Program-made: the position numbers and the translations under genes
Shown: piece by piece, positions 1-6,341 of the stretch
Numbering within the stretch: position 1 is the first letter of the stretch
How the letters are laid out: every line of letters begins with the position of its first letter
Assembly (NCBI GenBank): GCA_037147235.1
Contig: JBAWVO010000171.1
Coordinates: 1-13,928, forward strand
Length of the DNA stretch: 13,928 nucleotides
Origin: JANXQG01 sp037147235
Lineage (GTDB): Bacteria > Planctomycetota > Planctomycetia > Pirellulales > Thermoguttaceae
Direction: 5' to 3'
The notes under the pieces: model-generated
Databases searched by the model: none
The model's input: only the letters and a program-made list of their open reading frames with translations
What the model was told of the DNA's origin: nothing

Positions 1-39
1 GGATTGTGGATTGGGGAGTCCAAGCCGCTCGCGGCTTCG

Positions 40-100
40 CAACCGACAACCGACAACCGACAACCGACAATCGACAACTGACAACTAACAACCGACAACT
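40..100. repeat. Heptamer tandem repeat (unit CAACCGA)
   Basis: Eight head-to-tail 7-base units and a partial ninth. Units 1-4 and 8 are exactly CAACCGA; units 5-7 vary (CAATCGA, CAACTGA, CAACTAA). The array ends only a few bases from the ispF stop codon, so on the ispF transcript it would lie directly in the 3' untranslated region, reading TCGGTTG. The first 20 bases of the window also have a loose 7-base rhythm. Short heptamer arrays of this sort are known from other bacterial genomes, notably cyanobacteria. The unit is not palindromic and has no spacers, so this is not a CRISPR. No function can be inferred. Confidence 0.9.
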
Positions 101-104
101 TTTT

Positions 105-587
105 TTACTTCTTCTCCAGCAGTGCCACACATTCCGCGGAAATGGCTTCCTCGAGCCCGATTGGACCAATGCCTTCGCCGGTCTTGCCTTTCAGCCCGAT
201 CCGTTCAGGCTCGATCTGCAAGATGTCGGCGATCCGCTCGCGAACGGTTTGGCGATAGGGGAGGAGCTTGGGCCGTTGAGCAAAGACAATGCAATCGATG
301 TTGATGATCCGAAAGCCAATCGCCGTCACGGCATCCCTGGCGGCACTAAGCATCTTGGCCGAGTCGCGACCGCGGTTGGCCTGGTCGGTATCGGGAAACA
401 TCTGGCCAATGTCACCCAGTGCGGCCGCCCCCAGGAGGGCATCCGTTATGGCGTGCAGCAGGACATCGGCATCGCTATGGCCGACCATTTGCCGATCGTG
501 GGGGATATCGACACCCCCTAATCGCAGTGGTCCGCCCTGCCGAAGCCGGTGGGTGTCATGGCCAATTCCTATTCGCAGTCCGTCCGT
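105..587 (-). CDS. ispF: 2-C-methyl-D-erythritol 2,4-cyclodiphosphate synthase (ACG start)
   Basis: Cytoplasmic enzyme of the MEP isoprenoid pathway. It converts 4-diphosphocytidyl-methylerythritol 2-phosphate into the cyclic diphosphate with release of CMP. The reading is 160 residues, against 159 in E. coli. It shows the N-terminal IGIGHDTHRL segment (ligands D11 and H13), the HSDADVLLHA motif (third metal ligand H45, the same 34-residue spacing from the Asp as in E. coli), FPDTD near residue 65, and the C-terminal KTGEGIGPIG motif. The first ATG (488) would remove D11 and H13, so the protein must start upstream. The frame is open back to a TGA at about 612 and holds no ATG, GTG or TTG in that span. 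An ACG at 585-587 lies exactly 7 bases after AGGAG (595-599, minus strand) and gives the expected length. CTG at 576-578 is the alternative. The gene is divergent from everything else in the window. Confidence 0.93.
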   Translation of the reverse strand, partial: TDGLRIGIGHDTHRLRQGGPLRLGGVDIPHDRQMVGHSDADVLLHAITDALLGAAALGDIGQMFPDTDQANRGRDSAKMLSAARDAVTAIGFRIINIDCIVFAQRPKLLPYRQTVRERIADILQIEPERIGLKGKTGEGIGPIGLEEAISAECVALLEKK

Positions 588-594
588 GGCTTTT

Positions 595-599
595 CTCCT
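595..599 (-). promoter_or_regulatory. Shine-Dalgarno AGGAG of ispF
   Basis: Read on the minus strand this is AGGAG, followed by AAAAGCC and then the proposed ACG start. The 7-base spacing is ideal for ACG but would be 16 bases for the in-frame CTG, so this site decides the start choice. Confidence 0.7.
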
Positions 600-683
600 G
601 TCTCTGGTCGTTCAGTGGCTGTTGGCCTAATGGATTGTGCAAATTATAGGCGAAATCGGTGAAACTGGGAAGTTCAGTACGGT

Positions 684-703
684 AGAGGCCCCACTCGGCC
701 TCT
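684..703. repeat. Small hairpin next to the inverted repeat
   Basis: AGAGGCC (684-690) pairs perfectly with GGCCTCT (697-703) across a 6-base loop. It lies 3 bases before the long inverted repeat at 707-768, so the two together look like one structured intergenic unit. No T-tract follows, and it sits between two divergently transcribed genes, so a terminator role is unlikely. Confidence 0.7.
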
Positions 704-706
704 TCG

Positions 707-768
707 TAGAACGGAATTTATTCCGTTGCCTCGCCTTTTTCAGGCAAAACGGAATGAATTCCGTTCTA
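707..768. repeat. Long inverted repeat, REP-like (dispersed repeat copies 1 and 2)
   Basis: The left arm (707-731) and right arm (742-768) are inverted copies. The outer 21 bases match with one difference, and a GCCT/AGGC stem closes the inside around a 10-base loop. Each arm is also nearly self-palindromic (AACGGAAT, two bases, ATTCCGTT). The first 18 bases of the left arm recur at 5273-5290. The structure recalls REP or small MITE-like palindromes. It fills much of the gene-free stretch from 588 to 822, where I see no other gene. Confidence 0.85.
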
Positions 769-805
769 GTATCTCATGTACACTCTACACGTCGGCAGGC
801 CGCCG

Positions 806-814
806 TGCTAAAAT
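806..814 (+). promoter_or_regulatory. Candidate extended -10 element
   Basis: TGCTAAAAT contains an extended-type TG and TAAAAT (809-814), five of six bases to the sigma-70 -10 consensus. I see no convincing -35. Transcription would start near 821, leaving almost no leader before the ATG at 823, so the first gene would be leaderless or nearly so. Confidence 0.4.
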
Positions 815-822
815 AGAGGGGG

Positions 823-991
823 ATGAGTAGCCACAAAAACAAACACATTCGCGAGGCGGTGGATTATGCCCTAGACCACGGCTGGCGGCTGGTGCTGGCC
901 GGACCGCATGCCCATATCTGGGGGACGTCTGAGATGCCACCATGCCGACCGTACGGGTTGTCAGTTTTCCATCCCTGGAACTACTCCATGA
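823..991 (+). pseudogene. Decayed HicA-like small gene, frameshifted and truncated
   Basis: The start reads MSSHKNKHIREAVDYALDHG, then WRLVLAGPHAHIWG. This resembles a family of roughly 80-residue, HicA-like small proteins that, as I recall, continue with a Cys-rich segment and a Ser/Thr-Pro, HAR-type tail. After the G-run at 920-924 the reading frame loses that resemblance. Skipping one G restores it, giving RLRCHHADRTGCQFSI and then a stop (TGA 989-991). The gene therefore seems to carry a one-base insertion in a G5 run and also lacks the usual C-terminal third, with about 55 residues if corrected. Its restored frame ends in an ATGA overlap with the next gene. Read without correction it fuses in frame to the DUF885 protein, which would bury that protein's signal peptide. 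The family match is from memory of sequence style, not a search. Confidence 0.6.
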
Positions 992-2688
992 TTCGTCGAC
1001 TTTGTTGCTTTGCCGCCCTGCTGCCGCTGGTACTTCTGCTTTCGGTCTATTCGAGTGAAACGGCTGCGGCCACGGTACTCGACTTGGAACGCGAATATCA
1101 GGCCGACCAGTCCAGTCTCCATGGGGCCTTCGAGCTGCCGGCATCGGACTTCTATCTCGATCAGCAGCAGCGATTGGGCGAAGACTGGTGTGTACGCCTG
1201 GAGAAGTTCGCGTTCGCGTCGCTCGATCCTCGCGAGAAGGCCGAGTATCTGCTGCTGCGGAGTCAAGTGCAAGGCTTACTCGATGAAACCGCTCGGGCAA
1301 AGAAGCGTCTTGCCGAAATCGCACCGCTGTTGCCGTTTAGCGCGGCAATCCACGAATTGGAAACAGCCCGTCGGCGTTGGGGAGCGTTGGATTGTCAGGC
1401 TGCGGCCACGAAGGTCGCCGATTTGGCCAGTGCCGTCAAGCAAGTTCACGAGCATCTGCCCAAGTCGGACGGCAAGCAGGTTTCCGCTGCGGTCGCCCTG
1501 CGCGCAGCCGGAACCGTACATGAGTTGCAGGAAGTGCTGAAACGGTGGTACTCTTTCCACGAAGGTTACCATCCCGACTTCGCTTGGTGGTTAAAGAAGC
1601 CGTATGAAGAATCCACCAAGCAACTTGACGAGTATGCCAAGTATCTTCGCGAGGAAATCGCCCTCGCCAAGGGCAAGGACGAAGACCCGCTGGTCGGCGA
1701 ACCGATCGGAGCCGAGGCCCTGGCCGTCGGCATTCGCCGCGAGTGGCTCCCTTACACGGCCGATGAACTGATCGCCATCGGCGAGCGGGAATTTGCCTGG
1801 TGCGAAGAGGAAATGAAAAAGGCCGCCCAGGAGATGAAACTAGGCGACGATTGGAAGGCCGCACAAGCCCGGGTCAAAGCCGACTACGTACCGCCGGGCC
1901 AGCAAGATGAACTCGTGGCCCGCATCGCCCGAGAGGCCACCGATTTCGTCAAGCGTCGCGATCTGGTCACGGTGCCGCAGTTATGCGAAGCATCGTGGGG
2001 GCTGACCATGATCTCGCCGGAAACACTGAAAACCATCCCCTATGCGGCCTACAATGGCCGGCAAATGCTCGTCGCTTATGCCAACAGCGAGCTGAAACAA
2101 GACGACAAGCTCATGGTCATGCGCGGCAACAACCGCCATTTTACGCGCCTGGTCATTCCGCACGAACTGATCCCCGGGCATCATCTGCAAGGCTACTATG
2201 CGGCTCGTGGGCCGGATCGGCCATTTTCGACACCCTTTTACCTGGAAGGCTGGGCCTTGTATTGGGAATTGCGATTGTGGGACCTCGGCTGGGCACAGAC
2301 GCCCGAGGATCGCATCGGCATGCTCTTCTGGCGGATGACCCGCTCGGCACGCGTGATCCTTACGCTGAAGTATCACCTCGGCCGCATGACGCCGGAGGAG
2401 ATGGTCACCTTCCTCATCGACCGCGTGGGGCACGAGAAACTCGGTGCCCGTGGCGAGGTCCGGCGTTTCATCCGGGCTGAACCGCTGTACCAAGTCGGCT
2501 ATCTGATCGGCGGGCGGCAGATTCTTGCTTTACACGATGAGATGGTAAGTTTCGGCAAGCTCAGCGAACGGCAGTTTCACGATGCCGTGCTGAAGCAGGG
2601 CGCAATGCCGATCGAGTTGCTGCGTGCCGCCCTAATGGGTATTCCGCTACCGAAAGACGCCCTGCCCGCGTGGCGGTTTGCGAAGTGA
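988..2688 (+). CDS. Secreted DUF885-family putative metallopeptidase
   Basis: 566 residues from the ATG at 988. Residues 1-28 are a signal peptide: MIRR, a Leu/Ala/Val core, then ETAAA. The rest is a mostly helical DUF885 fold. The family signature HELIPGHHLQ begins at residue 392, and a conserved Glu in YLEGWALYWE (E420) follows, the arrangement expected of a zinc site of the gluzincin type. DUF885 proteins are usually annotated as uncharacterised or peptidase-like, so the substrate is unknown. An in-frame ATG exists at 823, but it would add 55 residues that belong to a decayed small gene, and the signal peptide argues for 988. No strong Shine-Dalgarno precedes 988; the ATGA overlap with the decayed frame suggests the gene once relied on coupling. 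The family call is solid; peptidase activity is inferred. Confidence 0.85.
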   Translation: MIRRLCCFAALLPLVLLLSVYSSETAAATVLDLEREYQADQSSLHGAFELPASDFYLDQQQRLGEDWCVRLEKFAFASLDPREKAEYLLLRSQVQGLLDETARAKKRLAEIAPLLPFSAAIHELETARRRWGALDCQAAATKVADLASAVKQVHEHLPKSDGKQVSAAVALRAAGTVHELQEVLKRWYSFHEGYHPDFAWWLKKPYEESTKQLDEYAKYLREEIALAKGKDEDPLVGEPIGAEALAVGIRREWLPYTADELIAIGEREFAWCEEEMKKAAQEMKLGDDWKAAQARVKADYVPPGQQDELVARIAREATDFVKRRDLVTVPQLCEASWGLTMISPETLKTIPYAAYNGRQMLVAYANSELKQDDKLMVMRGNNRHFTRLVIPHELIPGHHLQGYYAARGPDRPFSTPFYLEGWALYWELRLWDLGWAQTPEDRIGMLFWRMTRSARVILTLKYHLGRMTPEEMVTFLIDRVGHEKLGARGEVRRFIRAEPLYQVGYLIGGRQILALHDEMVSFGKLSERQFHDAVLKQGAMPIELLRAALMGIPLPKDALPAWRFAK

Positions 2689-2732
2689 TGACACGCAAGA
2701 TCGGAGCCGCCTTCGGTAACTAGACTACCGAC

Positions 2733-2761
2733 TGGTCAGCAGAGGTCGTAGCGGACATAAT
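2733..2761 (+). promoter_or_regulatory. Candidate sigma-70 promoter before the metzincin gene
   Basis: TGGTCA (2733-2738, four of six to the -35 consensus) and CATAAT (2756-2761, five of six to the -10) are separated by 17 bases. The predicted start falls near 2768, at the ATG of the next gene, which would give a leaderless message. Confidence 0.42.
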
Positions 2762-2767
2762 AGAGAG

Positions 2768-4609
2768 ATGTATTCAATGAACCGCATATTCGTGACGATT
2801 GCCTGCTGGGCGTTCCTCGCGCTCGCCGCCCGGGTTGGTTCTGCTGGAGTGATCGTACTCCAGAACTGGACATCCGTCAAGATTGACTACGTACTTTGCC
2901 AGGCAGACGGTCAGCAGAGCCGCCAAAGTATCGCGCCGAGCGACGTCGCGTCGATCCCGGCCACGGGGCCGATCTTGGTCACTCTGGGCGAAGGCCCCGC
3001 CGCCCGCAATTACCAATTGAATGTCAACTCGATTCATTACTTTGGCATGTGCAACGGCGTGCCGGAACTGGTTCATCTCAAGTTGCCGGGGGTCGATAGC
3101 AAGGCCGAGGGCCCCGCGCCGCCGCCCGTTCAGGCCGCGCCGCCAGGTCAACCGCGGCCGGTCGAGGGTATCTACAAGATTCCGGTGGCGATCCTGATTG
3201 ACTCCACCGACCCGCGCATCCAGGCCGCTTGGGAAAAGCGGGTACGCAAGCGATTGGCGGAAGCCAACGACATTTTCGAGCATCATTGCCGCGTGCGATT
3301 TGATCTCGTCAAGGTGGGCAACTGGACTTCGGACCCTGCCATCCGTTCGTTCGACCAATCACTCATGGAGTTTGCCCAGAAAGTGCGGCCTTCCCCCGCA
3401 CGGCTGGCTATTGGTTTCACGAGCCACTATGAATGGATTCGCGGCGAGATGCATCTTGGCGGAACGCATGGCGCGATGGCCTCACACATTCTCATTCGCG
3501 AATCCCCCGGACAAGTTAGTGAACCGGAGCGGTTGGAAGTTCTCGTACATGAACTGGGGCACTTTCTCGGTGCCGCCCACACTTCGGATAAAAGCTCGGT
3601 GATGCGTCCCATGCTGGGCGACCGAAAATCGGCGGCAAAGGCCTTTCGGATCGGCTTTGATGCCCCGGACACGCTGATCATGTGCCTCGTAGCCGAAGAG
3701 ATGCGATCAAGGCATATTTGGCATCCGAGTGCGCTTTCGCCGGCTGCGAAGAACGCGGTGCGGGGAGCATATATGGCCTTGGCGCAAACCATTCCCCAGG
3801 ATCCGGTTTCGACCTCGTCGCTCGAATCGCTCGGTCTACCGCCGGCTGCTCCGGCCGGCGGCCCAAGCCCCGAAATAATCAATGGCGCGCGACATGTCGT
3901 GCTGGCCGTCGTGCGGGCGGCCCGCGAAAACCAGCAATTGCCCGTCCGATTAAAAGACCCTCGCGCGCAAGTATGGCGGACCAACGATGAGTTGACGACG
4001 TACTACGTTCGACGTGCCGCGGCTGCCGCTCGGCAACTTCCACCACACGTTGGGCCTTCGGCATTTCTTCTCGGGCTGGGCGTGGCGATGGATGATTCCA
4101 ACTTTGTTCACGACAAACCGGCACTGCAAGAGGTCTGGCAGAAGATCGAGCCAAACGATCAGCGTCAGACACGGCTGCTGCTGCTGGGTACGCCGACAAT
4201 GCTCAAGCGGCACAGCGTAACCCGGCATTTCACGATTTCGGCGGCGCTGGTGGTGCTGAGCGGCCCGCAAAGCGCGGAAGCGGCTGGATTGGGCAAAGAG
4301 ATCCTCGACTCCCGGAGTGGCGATGGATTCAGCTTTGCCGATTTTTGCGCCGATATGGCGGGCGTGATGTTTGCTACCCATGTACGTGACGAAAACATAT
4401 CCCTCCAAGAAGTTGCCGCACGTTTCCATATCGAGGACTACGTCCCCAAGATGGAAGGATTGGCCGATGACCTCCCTTGGGATACCTTCTTGAAACAATA
4501 TGGCGAGGCCGGTTCCGAGAACTTCCAGCGGCAGCGAGCCGACCTATTTCATCGCATCCTCGCCCTGCCGGCATACCGTGCGCCGGAGAATCCGAAAAAA
4601 AAAACATGA
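2768..4609 (+). CDS. Secreted metzincin-type zinc metalloprotease
   Basis: 613 residues. Residues 1-26 form a signal peptide ending VGSA. Residues 27-110 look like a small beta-rich domain of unknown kind. A Pro/Ala linker runs from about 115 to 133. Residues 135-310 hold the protease domain, with the full metzincin zinc motif HELGHFLGAAH (H261, E262, H265, H271) and a following SSVM Met-turn at about residue 279. The C-terminal 300 residues are helical and unrecognised. The nearest families are matrixin and reprolysin; I cannot say which. The start could instead be the ATG at 2777, which lies 9 bases after a purine-rich AGAGAG; the promoter position favours 2768. The stop overlaps the start of the histidine kinase gene as ATGA. 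An A10 run sits just before the stop. Confidence 0.85.
   Translation: MYSMNRIFVTIACWAFLALAARVGSAGVIVLQNWTSVKIDYVLCQADGQQSRQSIAPSDVASIPATGPILVTLGEGPAARNYQLNVNSIHYFGMCNGVPELVHLKLPGVDSKAEGPAPPPVQAAPPGQPRPVEGIYKIPVAILIDSTDPRIQAAWEKRVRKRLAEANDIFEHHCRVRFDLVKVGNWTSDPAIRSFDQSLMEFAQKVRPSPARLAIGFTSHYEWIRGEMHLGGTHGAMASHILIRESPGQVSEPERLEVLVHELGHFLGAAHTSDKSSVMRPMLGDRKSAAKAFRIGFDAPDTLIMCLVAEEMRSRHIWHPSALSPAAKNAVRGAYMALAQTIPQDPVSTSSLESLGLPPAAPAGGPSPEIINGARHVVLAVVRAARENQQLPVRLKDPRAQVWRTNDELTTYYVRRAAAAARQLPPHVGPSAFLLGLGVAMDDSNFVHDKPALQEVWQKIEPNDQRQTRLLLLGTPTMLKRHSVTRHFTISAALVVLSGPQSAEAAGLGKEILDSRSGDGFSFADFCADMAGVMFATHVRDENISLQEVAARFHIEDYVPKMEGLADDLPWDTFLKQYGEAGSENFQRQRADLFHRILALPAYRAPENPKKKT
4595..4604 (+). 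other. A10 homopolymer at a gene junction
   Basis: Ten consecutive A encode the final Lys codons of the metalloprotease, just before ACATGA, where its stop and the kinase start overlap. Adding one A or losing two would join the two genes in a single frame with no stop between them. Runs this long are prone to polymerase slippage and to sequencing error. Confidence 0.85.
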
Positions 4610-5271
4610 AACGGGCCAACGATCCATTCGAGAAGGCGGTCCAACTCCAGGTGCTGGAGATGTGCGAGCGCGATCAGCAACTGTTGGCCTATGAGATCCA
4701 CGACGGCTTCGTCCAACCGGCTACGGCGGCCCTAATGAACCTGCAAGCGAGCCTCTCCGCGTATGCAACCGACCCAGACAGGGCACTGGAGAACATCGTC
4801 CGCGGCGTGCAATTGCTCCAAGAAAGCCTATCCCAAGTGCGGTGTCTGATCGGTGGGCTGCGGCCCGTTGTCCTCGAAGATCAGGGGCTGGTGGCTGCCG
4901 TCGAAAAGCTCGTTTGCGACACCAAAAACCGCACGGAGATTCAGATCGACTGGTCGCATCAAGTCGAGTTCCAGCGACTGGCCCCGGTGGTGGAAATGTC
5001 GCTCTTCCGCATCATCCAGGAGGCCCTCCGGAACGCCCTGCGCCACAGCCACGCCGATCGCATCGAAATCGCCCTGACTCAGACCGGCAGAACCCTCGGT
5101 GCCAGAATCCAGGACTGGGGCTGCGGCTTTGATACCTCGGTCCCCAGGCCGGACCACTTCGGATTGGAGAGCATGCGAGAGCGGGCGCGACTGTTCGGAG
5201 GCGCCGCTCGGATTCAAAGCGCACCGGGGGAGGGGACTTGTGTCACCGCCGAATTCCCGCTCGTCGAGTAA
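4606..5271 (+). CDS. Soluble histidine kinase, NarX/DegS-like (HisKA_3 type), no sensor domain
   Basis: 221 residues. The dimerisation and phosphoacceptor helix contains YEIHDGFVQPAT with H32, matching the HDxxxQ pattern of HisKA_3 kinases. The HATPase part has the N box EALRNALRHSH (N143), the G1 box DWGCGFD (D170) and the G2 region GLESMRERARLFGG from residue 186, ending in an EGTCV motif. All the motifs needed for ATP binding and autophosphorylation appear present. There is no transmembrane helix and no PAS, GAF or HAMP domain: only about 30 residues precede the His, so the signal must come from a partner. No response regulator is encoded in the window. The ATG overlaps the preceding stop (ATGA); the nearest GGAG is 17 bases away, so translation is probably coupled to the metalloprotease gene. 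The frame stays open further upstream, but that part is out-of-frame metalloprotease sequence. Confidence 0.88.
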   Translation: MKRANDPFEKAVQLQVLEMCERDQQLLAYEIHDGFVQPATAALMNLQASLSAYATDPDRALENIVRGVQLLQESLSQVRCLIGGLRPVVLEDQGLVAAVEKLVCDTKNRTEIQIDWSHQVEFQRLAPVVEMSLFRIIQEALRNALRHSHADRIEIALTQTGRTLGARIQDWGCGFDTSVPRPDHFGLESMRERARLFGGAARIQSAPGEGTCVTAEFPLVE

Positions 5272-5272
5272 G

Positions 5273-5290
5273 TAGAACGGAATTTATTCC
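5273..5290 (+). repeat. Third copy of the dispersed TAGAACGGAAT repeat
   Basis: Eighteen bases identical to 707-724, starting one base after the histidine kinase stop codon and followed by TTTTTAAA. Only the single arm is present here; there is no inverted partner, so it looks like a half-element. Confidence 0.8.
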
Positions 5291-5318
5291 TTTTTAAACT
5301 GAAAGTGAACCGGATAAG

Positions 5319-5338
5319 GTCAGGCTCAAAAGCCTGGC
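5319..5338 (+). other. Intergenic stem-loop upstream of the DUF4384 gene
   Basis: GTCAGGCT (5319-5326) pairs with AGCCTGGC (5331-5338), with one G-T wobble, around a CAAA tetraloop. It is followed by GCGC and no T-tract, so it is not a typical intrinsic terminator. It lies upstream of the predicted promoter, so it would sit at the 3' end of the kinase transcript rather than in the leader of the next operon. Confidence 0.5.
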
Positions 5339-5402
5339 GCGCATGATATTCCGGCGGGCGGTCGAACAAAATCGGAGTAGTGGCTTTTGGCCCGCAGTTC
5401 GG

Positions 5403-5408
5403 TATAAT
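5403..5408 (+). promoter_or_regulatory. Candidate -10 box for the caspase operon
   Basis: A perfect TATAAT. The bases 16-18 upstream (around TGGCTT, 5381-5386) are a poor -35, so an activator or an alternative sigma factor is possible. The predicted leader is about 50 bases and ends in the ribosome binding site GAAGAGG (5454-5460), 7 bases before the ATG at 5468. Confidence 0.5.
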
Positions 5409-5467
5409 GTAACTGTCGTGCATAGCACACAGCTTATTGGTTTGACCCAACTTGAAGAGGTGTAAAC

Positions 5468-6319
5468 ATGAAACGAGCATTGCGGTGCGGCGCGTCCTTC
5501 TTGGGGATGGCTGCTGTCTGTTTGATGCAGTGGTTAACGGTGACGGACGCTTTGGCCGGCGAAATCACTTTTCGAGACCTTGCCCGAAAATACTTCAAAG
5601 ACGGCGAGGGGGCAGACCTGGCGAAACTGGTCGGCTTTAGCCACCCGGTCAAGGAGGTTCTCGCCCTGGAATACAAAGTGCTGTTGTTTGCCGACGGCAA
5701 AGAGACGGTCGTGGACCCGAAGGCCCACGATTTTCGCGTGGGCGACAAGATCCGACTGGCCATCGAGCCCTTGAACGATTGCTACGTCTATATCTCCCAT
5801 GTCGGCGCCAGCGGCAAGAGTACGTTTCTGCTGCCGGCGGAAGCAGAGCAACCCCCGTTGGCCAAGGCCGGCAAGCCGATGCCGCTGCCCTTGGACGGAT
5901 TTTTCGAGTTCAGCGAACCGACCGGCGAGGAGACGGTGCTGGTCGTGGCCACCGAGAAGCCCGTGGCGGATCGTGCCGTGTTGGCCAGTGTGTTGACAAA
6001 GAAACCGGACGAGAAATTCACCCCCGAGGAAGAGGCCGTCCGCAAGACCATTAAGGCCACGGTCAAAAAGGCAATGAAATCGGCCCGCGAGAAGCAGAAG
6101 GAACTTCTGGGCAATACGGTCATGTATCGAGGTTTAACGACCGGCACGGCAATCCAGGACATGATCAAGGATGTTCATACCCGCGGGGTGACCGAGGGAA
6201 CTTTTGAAGAACCTTCGCGTGATGGTACGGGCGGAACCTGTGCCATGTACATCAGCACGGAGAAAGGCGGTCAGTCACGGCTCCTTGTGACCATTCCGCT
6301 GAAGTCCAGTTCCAAATAG
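5468..6319 (+). CDS. Secreted DUF4384-domain protein
   Basis: 283 residues. The signal peptide is residues 1-30 (MKRALR, a hydrophobic core, DALA). The DUF4384 domain spans about 80-165: FRVGDKIRLAIEPLNDCYVYI, a Ser-Gly segment, FLLPAEAEQPPLAKAG, then a PLPLDGFFEF stretch and a GEETVLVVAT strand, the family's usual order. DUF4384 is thought to be a small beta-domain; as I recall it often occurs fused or adjacent to caspase-like proteases and Ser/Thr kinases, and both follow here. Residues 180-225 are charged and helical; the last 60 residues are unrecognised. It has a good ribosome binding site, follows a TATAAT box, and is the first gene of the operon, 22 bases before the caspase gene. Role: probably a binding or adaptor subunit of the caspase (inference). 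Confidence 0.85.
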   Translation: MKRALRCGASFLGMAAVCLMQWLTVTDALAGEITFRDLARKYFKDGEGADLAKLVGFSHPVKEVLALEYKVLLFADGKETVVDPKAHDFRVGDKIRLAIEPLNDCYVYISHVGASGKSTFLLPAEAEQPPLAKAGKPMPLPLDGFFEFSEPTGEETVLVVATEKPVADRAVLASVLTKKPDEKFTPEEEAVRKTIKATVKKAMKSAREKQKELLGNTVMYRGLTTGTAIQDMIKDVHTRGVTEGTFEEPSRDGTGGTCAMYISTEKGGQSRLLVTIPLKSSSK

Positions 6320-6341
6320 CAGGCGCGTCAGGAGCAAGTCC

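Noticed and set aside
40..100. CRISPR array
   Set aside because: The units are 7 bases long and contiguous, with no spacers and no cas genes.
6..521. Plus-strand ORF of 171 residues across the repeat and ispF
   Set aside because: It is the antisense shadow of ispF joined to the translated heptamer repeat.
707..768. Bidirectional intrinsic terminator
   Set aside because: It lies upstream of both flanking divergent genes, and its strong half-palindromes and dispersed copy fit a repeat element better.
823..2688. A single 621-residue protein starting at 823
   Set aside because: The first 55 residues match a small-gene relic and would place a clear signal peptide inside the protein; ATG 988 fits better.
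4477..4605. Upstream extension of the histidine kinase
   Set aside because: It lies in another frame within the metalloprotease coding region and is low-complexity Arg/Pro sequence; the ATGA overlap at 4606 is the natural start.
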